A stretch of DNA of 11,970 bases, taken from the NCBI GenBank assembly GCA_937928335.1, contig CALFWN010000095.1:1-11970 (forward strand), given 5' to 3'. Shown in pieces: positions 6,422 through 11,970 of the stretch. The DNA is from an uncultured Litoreibacter sp. (GTDB taxonomy: Bacteria > Pseudomonadota > Alphaproteobacteria > Rhodobacterales > Rhodobacteraceae). Both the position numbers and the translations under genes were made by a program. The notes under the pieces were generated by a model. The model made no database searches. It was given only the letters and a program-made list of their open reading frames with translations, and had not been told where the DNA came from. Every line of letters starts with the position of its first letter. Position 1 is the first letter of the stretch.

Positions 6422-6502
6422 ATGTCATTCGGAGCCATTCAGAAATTTGCCTATGCCATGTTGCTGGTGCTTGTGGTGCTTGCCTCTGTCGGGGCGGTGT
6501 AG
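6422..6502 (+). CDS. Possible 26-residue single-span membrane peptide
   Basis: ATG at 6422 is preceded by GAGGACAGGACGTCT, with GGAC about 6-7 nt upstream as a plausible ribosome-binding site. The peptide begins MSFGAIQKFAYAM and continues as an unbroken hydrophobic stretch (LLVLVVLASVGAV) to the stop, a good single membrane span with one Lys near the N-terminus. Its TAG is 1 nt before the ATG of the XpaC gene, an arrangement expected of translationally coupled genes. No family is recognised. It could be a small accessory subunit of the membrane complex or only a coupling leader for xpaC. Confidence 0.5.
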   Translation: MSFGAIQKFAYAMLLVLVVLASVGAV

Positions 6503-6503
6503 C

Positions 6504-7457
6504 ATGGCGCAGCGCTATGGGGGTGAGCATAGCCCGGGCATGTCGCCTTCAACTGCCAACCCCAAAGCGGGACGGCTGGCCCATGCCAAGCCGCAACGCG
6601 GGCGCGCGCGGTCTATGTGGCTGGGCGTGGCGGCCCTGCCCCTGCTGTTCACCGCCTTTGGCGGCGGCCCTGTGGAACTGGCCTCCCATCTTGCCGCATT
6701 CGCGCTGATTGCACTTGCCGCCTGGCTGACCCGCGAGGGGCTGGAGGCGCAAGACGCCTATGAGGCGCGCAGCATTTCACGCCGCCCCGCAATCCCGCGC
6801 AAACTGTTTGGCGCGGTGCTGACGGGGCTTGGCGTCGCGGTGGCCACATTTGACGGCGGGCTGATCAACGCTGCGCTTTACGGGGTAATTGCAGGCGGGC
6901 TGCATCTGACGGCTTTCGGGCTGGACCCGATGAAAAACAAGGTGGCCGAAGGGGTGGATGATTTCCAGAACCAGCGTGTGGCCAAGGCTGTGGACGAGGC
7001 GGAGAAACATCTGAAAAACATGGCCGAGCTGGCCACCGAGACCCGCGACCGGGTGCTGATCGCCCGCATCGAGGCCTTCCAGACCACCGCCCGCGAGATG
7101 TTCCGCACGGTCGAGAATGACCCGCGTGACCTGCGCGGCGCACGGCGCTATCTGGGGGTGTATCTGCAGGGCGCGCGCGACGCGACGCGGCAATATGTGG
7201 ACCTCACACGGCGGCGCGACAACCCGGAGGCCAAGGCGAAATACATGGCTTTGCTGGACGATCTTGAGGCAAATTTCACCGCGAAGACCGAGAAACTTCT
7301 GGCCAATAATCAAGACGCGCTGAGCATAGAGATTGACGTTCTCTCGGACCGCTTGCAGCGTGAAGGCATCCGCGCGCATAAATCCGCATCGCCGACAGAC
7401 ATGACGCCAGACATATTGGCAGAGCCAGCCGCAGACCCATTGGAGGACAAGACATGA
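6504..7457 (+). CDS. xpaC: 5-bromo-4-chloroindolyl phosphate hydrolysis family protein (XpaC)
   Basis: The family name comes from a Bacillus subtilis phenotype; the true activity is not known. In B. subtilis xpaC is next to yaaN, a telA homologue, just as here. Of 317 residues, the first ~38 are basic and soluble; hydrophobic segments lie at about 39-53, 58-76, 101-117 and 121-140, and the family segment AFGLDPMKNKVAEGVDDFQNQRV follows the last one. The rest (about 150-300) is highly charged and helical (EAEKHLKNMAELATETRDRV..., DDLEANFTAKTEKLL), consistent with a cytoplasmic coiled-coil arm. ATG 6504 is 1 nt after the small membrane ORF; ATG 6540 is a possible alternative start. The 3' end overlaps telA by 4 nt (ATGA), which supports joint translation. 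I infer an inner-membrane partner of TelA. Confidence 0.88.
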   Translation: MAQRYGGEHSPGMSPSTANPKAGRLAHAKPQRGRARSMWLGVAALPLLFTAFGGGPVELASHLAAFALIALAAWLTREGLEAQDAYEARSISRRPAIPRKLFGAVLTGLGVAVATFDGGLINAALYGVIAGGLHLTAFGLDPMKNKVAEGVDDFQNQRVAKAVDEAEKHLKNMAELATETRDRVLIARIEAFQTTAREMFRTVENDPRDLRGARRYLGVYLQGARDATRQYVDLTRRRDNPEAKAKYMALLDDLEANFTAKTEKLLANNQDALSIEIDVLSDRLQREGIRAHKSASPTDMTPDILAEPAADPLEDKT

Positions 7458-8611
7458 CCCAGACCGTTCGTGAAAAGGCACAGGCCTCAACGGCGCTGCT
7501 AGACGAGGTGACCGCCGTGGTGCTGCCCGAACCCGAAGCCGATCTGGTGACGCTTGAGAAAGCCGCACCACCAGTGGCCGCCGAGATCCGCAAGCGGATG
7601 GACGAGATCAACATGGAGGACACGGGCTCTATCGTGGCCTTCGGCTCGGCTGCGCAATCGGGGCTGCAGGAGATCAGCCAATCCATGTTGCAGGACGTCA
7701 AGAACAAGGATGTGGGGCCTGCCGGTGCGTCACTGCGCGACATCGTATCGACGATCCGTGGCTTTTCGGTGAAAGAGCTGGACCCGAACCGCAAGCGCAG
7801 CTGGTGGGAAAAGCTCATTGGCCGCGCCAAGCCCGCCGCCATGTTCATGGCGCGGTTTGAGGATGTGCAGGGCCAGATCGACAAGATCACCGACGACCTG
7901 CTGGGCCATGAGCATGTGCTGCTCAAGGACATCAAATCGCTTGATATTCTCTATGAGCGCACCCTGGATTTCTACAACGAGCTGGCGCTTTACATCACCG
8001 CAGGCGAGGCCAAGATTGCCGAACTGGACGCGGATAACATCCCCGCCAAGGAGGCCGAGGTCACCGCAGCACCCGAGGACGCGCAAGTGATGAAGGCGCA
8101 GGAGCTGCGCGACCTGCGGGCCGCGCGCGATGATCTGGAGCGCCGGGTGCATGACCTGAAACTGACCCGGCAGGTGACGATGCAGTCGCTGCCCTCGATC
8201 CGGCTGGTGCAGGAAAATGACAAGTCGCTGGTCACCAAGATCAACTCCACCCTCGTCAACACCGTGCCGCTTTGGGAAACCCAGCTGGCCCAGGCCCTGA
8301 CCATTCAGCGCTCCTCGGAGGCCGCAGAGGCGGTGCGCGACGCCAATGACCTGACCAACGAGCTTTTGAAGGCCAATGCCGACAATCTGCGCACCGCCAA
8401 CAAGGCAATCCGCGAGGAAATGGAGCGCGGCGTCTTCGATATCGAGGCCGTGCAACAGGCCAATGACGCGCTGGTCACCACGATCAATGAAAGCCTGCAG
8501 ATCGCCGATGAGGGCAAACGCAAACGTGCGGAAGCCGAAGCAAAGCTCGCGCAGATGGAGGGCGAGCTGCGCGACACGCTCGCCTCTGCCCGCGCACAAA
8601 AATCGGCCTGA
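7454..8611 (+). CDS. telA: Toxic anion resistance protein, TelA/KlaA/YaaN family
   Basis: Cytoplasmic, all-helical protein of 385 residues. The family was named from plasmid tellurite-resistance genes and is linked to resistance to tellurite and to some membrane-active antimicrobials; its biochemistry is unresolved. The TelA core is recognisable at about 115-185 (KRSWWEKLIGRAKPAAMF, then VQGQIDKITDDLLGHEHVLLKDI, then LYERTLDFYNELALYITAGEAKI) and again in VPLWETQLAQALTIQRS. The first ~110 residues and the last ~40 (LQIADEGKRKRAEAEAKLAQ...) are predicted coiled coil. No signal peptide or membrane span is seen. Start ATG 7454 has GGAGG 7 nt upstream inside the end of xpaC and overlaps its stop by 4 nt. 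Its own stop shares one base with the next ATG, so xpaC, telA and the lipoprotein gene look like a coupled set. Confidence 0.93.
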   Translation: MTQTVREKAQASTALLDEVTAVVLPEPEADLVTLEKAAPPVAAEIRKRMDEINMEDTGSIVAFGSAAQSGLQEISQSMLQDVKNKDVGPAGASLRDIVSTIRGFSVKELDPNRKRSWWEKLIGRAKPAAMFMARFEDVQGQIDKITDDLLGHEHVLLKDIKSLDILYERTLDFYNELALYITAGEAKIAELDADNIPAKEAEVTAAPEDAQVMKAQELRDLRAARDDLERRVHDLKLTRQVTMQSLPSIRLVQENDKSLVTKINSTLVNTVPLWETQLAQALTIQRSSEAAEAVRDANDLTNELLKANADNLRTANKAIREEMERGVFDIEAVQQANDALVTTINESLQIADEGKRKRAEAEAKLAQMEGELRDTLASARAQKSA

Positions 8612-9570
8612 TGATGCAGCTTGCGCGATCTCCGCTTGTCGCTATGGCCGCTATGGCGTTGGGTGCAGCAGTGCTGAGCGCCTGTGATCTGGTGCCCACC
8701 AGCCCCAGACCGGAACCGCGCGGCGAGCTGATCGCCCCAAAAGCGCCGCCCGTGGCCCCCTCTGCGCGCAGCGAGGCGCTGTCGGCTTACTACGCCACCG
8801 TGCAGCGGCAATTGCTGGCCCAGGGGCTGCTGCGCAAGGATGGCGGCGGGCCGGACACGCCCTTTGCCAAGCGCAACCTCGTCGATAATTTCATCCAGAT
8901 CGCGGCCTTTGAGGAATACACGATTGACGGGCTGAGCGCCCAGCAATCGGGCAATGAAAGCCGCATCCGGCGCTGGAACAAGCCGATCCGGATGGATGTC
9001 GAATTTGGCGACACCGTGCCCGAGGCCACGCGCAGCCTGACCCAGGCCGGCCTGACGAAATACACCGCCCGGCTGTCGCGGATCATTGACCGGCGCATCT
9101 CTTTCGTCGCGGAAGGTGGCAATTTTCATGTGGCGGTGCTGAGCGTGGATGACCTTGACAGCTTCGCGCCGCGTCTGCAGGAGCTGGTGCCGGGCCTCAA
9201 TGCGCGGGTGGCGCAAGAGCTGGTCGATCTGCCGCGCGTGCAATATTGCGCCATCTTCACCTTCTTCGACAGCGCCGCGCCCAACCAGATCGACAGCGCC
9301 GTGGCGATTTTGCGGGCCGAGCATCCACCCTTGCTGCAAGAGGCCTGCATCCATGAAGAGATCGCCCAGGGGCTGGGACTGAGCAATGACAGCCCTGCGG
9401 CGCGGCCCTCGATCTTCAATGATGACGACGAATTTGCCTTCCTGACCCGCCATGACGAGCTGCTGCTGGAGATACTCTACGACCCCCGCCTGCCCCTTGG
9501 CACCGGCCCGACAGAGGCACGGCCCATTGTCGAAACCATTGCCACCGACCTGTTGGGCGGCGAAAGTTAA
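8611..9570 (+). CDS. DUF2927 lipoprotein
   Basis: Exported lipoprotein of 319 residues with unknown biochemical role. The signal MMQLARSPLVAMAAMALGAAV ends in lipobox LSAC, with lipidated Cys25. Asp at the next position is, in E. coli, a signal for staying in the inner membrane. After a Pro-rich linker (about 28-52), the DUF2927 domain is recognised by RRWNKPIRMDVEFGD (120-134) and by the block CIHEEIAQGLGLSNDSP (246-262) with PSIFNDDDEFAFLTRHDELLLEILYDPRL (266-294). The conserved His-Glu-Glu (248-250) and His281-Asp282 look like a possible metal-binding or protease-like site, which is inference. Cys213 may pair with Cys246. The ATG shares one base with the telA stop (TGATG), so translation is probably coupled; ATG 8614 is equally possible. 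Confidence 0.87.
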   Translation: MMQLARSPLVAMAAMALGAAVLSACDLVPTSPRPEPRGELIAPKAPPVAPSARSEALSAYYATVQRQLLAQGLLRKDGGGPDTPFAKRNLVDNFIQIAAFEEYTIDGLSAQQSGNESRIRRWNKPIRMDVEFGDTVPEATRSLTQAGLTKYTARLSRIIDRRISFVAEGGNFHVAVLSVDDLDSFAPRLQELVPGLNARVAQELVDLPRVQYCAIFTFFDSAAPNQIDSAVAILRAEHPPLLQEACIHEEIAQGLGLSNDSPAARPSIFNDDDEFAFLTRHDELLLEILYDPRLPLGTGPTEARPIVETIATDLLGGES

Positions 9571-9598
9571 CACCACCAATTCCTGATGCGAGGACCCT

Positions 9599-10744
9599 AT
9601 GGGCATTCTTGATTTTCTGACCGGCGAATTCATCGACGTCATTCACTGGACCGACGACACGCAAGACACGATGGTCTGGCGCTTTGACCGCGAGGGCCAT
9701 GCGATCAAATACGGCGCCAAGCTGACCGTGCGCGAGGGTCAGGCGGCGGTCTTTGTGCATGAGGGGCAGCTGGCGGATGTGTTCACGCCGGGGCTTTACA
9801 TGCTTGAGACCAACAACATGCCCATCCTGACGACGCTCAATCACTGGGATCACGGGTTCAAGAGCCCGTTCAAATCGGAAATCTACTTCGTCGACACCAC
9901 CCGGTTCAACGATCTGAAATGGGGCACCAAGAACCCGATCATGCTGCGCGACCCGGAATTCGGGCCTTTGCGTCTGCGCGCCTTCGGCACCTACGCGACC
10001 CGCGTATCAGACCCCGCCAAATTCCTCACCGAGATCGTGGGCACGGACGGCGAATTCACGATGGACGAGATCAGCTATCAGATCCGCAACGTCATCGTGC
10101 AGGAATTCTCCCGCGTGGTCGCAGCCTCAGGCATCCCGGCGCTGGACATGGCGGCCAACACGGCCGATCTGGGCAAGCTGATCGCCTCCGCCATCTCGCC
10201 GATTGTCGCTGAATACGGCCTGTCGATCCCGGAATTCTACATTGAAAACATATCACTGCCGCCCGCAGTTGAAGAGGCACTGGACAAGCGGACCTCGATG
10301 GGGATGGCGGGTGATCTGGGCAAGTTCACGCAATATTCCGCCGCCGAAGCCATGACATCAGCGGCCCGCAACCCCAGCGGGGGCGGCGGCATGGGCGCAG
10401 GTCTCGGGGCCGGTATGGGCATGGCGATGGCCACGCAAATGGCACACCAGATGCAACCGCAATCCGGCGCGCAGTCTGGCGCGCAGTCCGGCCCGTGGGG
10501 TGCGGCGCCGACACCTCCCCCGCCGCCACCGCCGCCGGTCGAGCATGTCTGGCACATCGCCGAGGGCGGCAAGACCTCCGGCCCGTTTTCCAAAGCCGCG
10601 CTGGGCCGCATGGTCGCCGAAGGCAGCCTGAAACGCAGCACCCATGTCTGGACCGTGGGCCAGGACGGCTGGAAAGAAGCAGGCGAAGTCATCGAGCTGG
10701 CGCAGCTGTTCACCATCCTGCCGCCACCGCCGCCGGGTGCCTGA
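9599..10744 (+). CDS. SPFH/Band 7 protein with C-terminal GYF_2 domain (YdjI/virion-core-like)
   Basis: Cytoplasmic or membrane-peripheral scaffold protein of 381 residues. Residues 1-~235 form the SPFH (Band_7_1) domain, starting MGILDFLTGEFIDVIHW and including REGQAAVFVHEGQLADVFTPGLYMLETNN, WGTKNPIMLRD and EYGLSIPEFYIENISLPP. Residues ~258-300 are a Gly/Met/Ala/Gln-rich disordered linker with a triple QSGA-type repeat (288-298). Eight prolines (306-313) precede a GYF_2 domain at 316-371 (VWHIAEGGKTSGPFSKAALG..., VWTVGQDGWKEAG). The protein ends LPPPPPGA. Bacillus YdjI, of the same family, works with PspA and a zinc-ribbon partner at stressed membranes. Start ATG 9599 has GAGG 7 nt upstream and follows the lipoprotein gene by 28 nt. 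No membrane span is seen, so attachment probably needs a partner. Confidence 0.92.
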   Translation: MGILDFLTGEFIDVIHWTDDTQDTMVWRFDREGHAIKYGAKLTVREGQAAVFVHEGQLADVFTPGLYMLETNNMPILTTLNHWDHGFKSPFKSEIYFVDTTRFNDLKWGTKNPIMLRDPEFGPLRLRAFGTYATRVSDPAKFLTEIVGTDGEFTMDEISYQIRNVIVQEFSRVVAASGIPALDMAANTADLGKLIASAISPIVAEYGLSIPEFYIENISLPPAVEEALDKRTSMGMAGDLGKFTQYSAAEAMTSAARNPSGGGGMGAGLGAGMGMAMATQMAHQMQPQSGAQSGAQSGPWGAAPTPPPPPPPPVEHVWHIAEGGKTSGPFSKAALGRMVAEGSLKRSTHVWTVGQDGWKEAGEVIELAQLFTILPPPPPGA

Positions 10745-11330
10745 GAGCGGCCCCATACCATCTTCAAAAGCCGGCCTGCTGCCGGGCCTCGCCGCGCGGC
10801 TGCCAAACCGGCGCGTGGCGCTGAAATGGCTGCATTGGGGGATCATCCCCTTCTTCATCTGGTTCATCTTTGCCGACCCTGACGCATTGCGGCGCATGGG
10901 GCCGGTAGTGTTTCAGTTCCACTCGGTCATGGGGTTGATCTTCGTGACCCTCGCGCTGGTCTGGAGCGGCATGTATCTCAAACGCGGATTGGCCAGCCGC
11001 CCCGGCCCGAAACTGCCACCTTGGGCGCGGCGCGTGCACCGGGTCATGCATCACACGCTCATCTGGGGGCTGTTTCTGGTGGCCTTCGGAGGCTTTCTGC
11101 TGGGGCTGACCTCATCTGTCGTGCTTTGGGCGGGCGGCGTGTTGCCGATTGCCCCGCCAATGGGCCTGCCCCATGCCAATGACGTGGTGGGATACCTGCA
11201 CACCTACCAGTTCTACGCGCTGGCCATATTGGTGGTGTTTCACGCATTATTCCACTTGTGGCGTCACACTGCGCTGCGCGATAACGCCTTGCGCATAATG
11301 GCCCCGAAAGCTTTGCACAGGTTTCTCTGA
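10737..11330 (+). CDS. Cytochrome b561-like membrane protein
   Basis: Four-span b-type cytochrome of about 197 residues, likely to carry heme between inner-membrane helices and to pass electrons between a quinol or cytoplasmic donor and a periplasmic acceptor. Histidines sit where heme ligands are expected: His33 in LKWLHWGIIPFF (helix 1), His62 in FQFHSVMGLIF (helix 2), His101/105/106 in RVHRVMHHTLIWG (helix 3), and His155 and His169/173/177 in YLHTYQFYALAILVVFHALFHLWRH (helix 4). I chose GTG at 10737, overlapping the SPFH stop by 8 nt, because farther upstream the frame is deep inside the SPFH gene and is not protein-like. No clear Shine-Dalgarno is seen, so coupling to the SPFH gene is likely; the exact start is uncertain. 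The presence of a heme protein in this cluster is unusual. Confidence 0.8.
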   Translation: MPESGPIPSSKAGLLPGLAARLPNRRVALKWLHWGIIPFFIWFIFADPDALRRMGPVVFQFHSVMGLIFVTLALVWSGMYLKRGLASRPGPKLPPWARRVHRVMHHTLIWGLFLVAFGGFLLGLTSSVVLWAGGVLPIAPPMGLPHANDVVGYLHTYQFYALAILVVFHALFHLWRHTALRDNALRIMAPKALHRFL

Positions 11331-11345
11331 CCCGATGATCTTGCC

Positions 11346-11970
11346 GTGACGACCCCCGTAGAAGAGCACCGCTTCCCCTGCGACAATTGCGGGTCGGATA
11401 TGGCGTTTGACCCCGGCGGGCACCAGCTGGTCTGCGGCCATTGCGGCAATACCAAACCCGTCAGCGAGGGCCGCTCCACCGCCATTCAGGAGCTGGATTT
11501 CGACGCCGCCCTGCGCGGCTCTCTGGCAGAGGCAGAGATGGAGGAAACCCGCGTCACCTCCTGCCCAAATTGCGGAGCGCAGGTGGCTTTTGATGCCGAT
11601 ATCCACGCCACCCAATGCCCGTTTTGCGCAACCCCCGTGGTGGCCGATACCGGCACACATCGCCATATCAAACCGCGCGGCGTGCTGCCCTTCCAATTGG
11701 ATGAACGCGCCACACGCAAGGCGATGAACTCGTGGCTGGGCCAGCTGTGGTTTGCGCCGAACGGCCTGAAGGACTACGCCCGGAAGGGCCGCCGGATGGA
11801 TGGCATTTATGTCCCCTACTGGACCTATGACGCCGACACCCGCACGCAATATAGCGGCGAGCGCGGTGTGGATTATCAGGAGCGCCGCACCGTGATACGT
11901 GACGGCAAAAAGCAGACCGTGCTGGTCACCAAGACCCGCTGGCACCGGGTATCGGGCCGGGTGGCGCGCG
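11346..11970 (+). CDS. Zinc-ribbon protein (TFIIB-type, YdjG-like), C-terminus cut by window edge
   Basis: The 208 visible residues begin with two zinc ribbons. The first has Cys12-Cys15 (PCDNCG) and Cys30-Cys33 (LVCGHCG); the second has Cys73-Cys76 (SCPNCG) and Cys91-Cys94 (QCPFC). After these comes RGVLPFQLDERATRKAMNSWLGQLWFAPNGLK, then GIYVPYWTYDADTRTQYSGERG, a segment typical of this family, often annotated as 'TFIIB-type zinc ribbon' or loosely as a PriA-like helicase. There is no helicase motif here, so I avoid that name. The only usable start is GTG 11346, since TGA of the cytochrome gene is in the same frame 15 nt upstream. In Bacillus the zinc-ribbon protein YdjG lies beside the SPFH protein YdjI, and such proteins have membrane spans near the C-terminus; that part is outside the window. 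Confidence 0.85.
   Translation, partial: MTTPVEEHRFPCDNCGSDMAFDPGGHQLVCGHCGNTKPVSEGRSTAIQELDFDAALRGSLAEAEMEETRVTSCPNCGAQVAFDADIHATQCPFCATPVVADTGTHRHIKPRGVLPFQLDERATRKAMNSWLGQLWFAPNGLKDYARKGRRMDGIYVPYWTYDADTRTQYSGERGVDYQERRTVIRDGKKQTVLVTKTRWHRVSGRVAR

Noticed and set aside
8305..9642. 445-codon open frame on the minus strand
   Set aside because: Antisense to the DUF2927 lipoprotein gene and the end of telA, which have clear family motifs and coupled starts; the antisense protein shows none.
10457..10500. Short tandem repeat TC(C/T)GGCGCGCAG as a possible mobile or CRISPR-like repeat
   Set aside because: It is in frame and codes for the QSGA repeats of the SPFH protein linker; there are too few copies and no spacers.
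10644..10736. Extended N-terminus for the cytochrome b gene
   Set aside because: The extra residues (SSSWRSCSPSCRHRRR) are the shifted frame of the SPFH gene's end and look non-coding; the GTG at 10737 is preferred.
11346..11970. Annotation of the zinc-ribbon protein as a PriA-like helicase
   Set aside because: No Walker or helicase motif is present in the visible part; only the zinc ribbons suggest it.

Overview
The window looks like chromosomal DNA of a Rhodobacteraceae/Roseobacter-type alphaproteobacterium. The reasons are the high GC content, the gatC-gatA pair without gatB, an AmpD/AmiD-type amidase with the typical alphaproteobacterial N-terminus, and the XpaC-TelA-DUF2927-SPFH gene string. 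The assignment is by protein style only; no rRNA or database match was available. I see no tRNA, rRNA, transposase, integrase or CRISPR array.

Left block (1-3510, minus strand). Reading right to left: a 91-residue protein of unknown function, gatC, gatA (GatCAB amidotransferase, Glu/Asp-tRNA to Gln/Asn-tRNA), a short lipoprotein ending in an Excalibur-like calcium-binding motif, and an N-acetylmuramoyl-L-alanine amidase cut by the window edge. gatC/gatA overlap in TAATG, and lipoprotein and amidase are 1 nt apart. A housekeeping tRNA pair is thus followed by a cell-wall pair.

Middle (3511-4558). About 500 bases lack any large gene. They hold a near-consensus sigma70 promoter (minus strand) followed by a good Shine-Dalgarno and a 33-codon ORF, and three TGTGTACG repeats spaced exactly 11 bp apart just downstream of tadA. 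tadA (minus) and an rluB-type pseudouridine synthase (plus) are divergent, with 84 bp between them; both modify RNA.

Right block (5502-11970, plus strand). This is the most interesting part: a TerC-family membrane protein, a possible 26-residue membrane peptide, XpaC (5-bromo-4-chloroindolyl phosphate hydrolysis family), TelA (toxic anion resistance family), a DUF2927 lipoprotein, an SPFH protein with a C-terminal GYF_2 domain and polyproline tracts, a b561-like cytochrome b, and a protein with two zinc ribbons that runs off the right edge. From the 26-residue ORF onward the genes overlap or lie within about 30 nt of each other, which suggests one transcript. TerC, TelA and XpaC belong to the tellurite/Ter-type stress families. 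SPFH plus zinc-ribbon proteins resemble the Bacillus YdjI/YdjG membrane-protection proteins. I infer an envelope or metal/redox stress module that joins these two sets and adds a heme protein and a lipoprotein. The families are known; the joint function is not established by the sequence.
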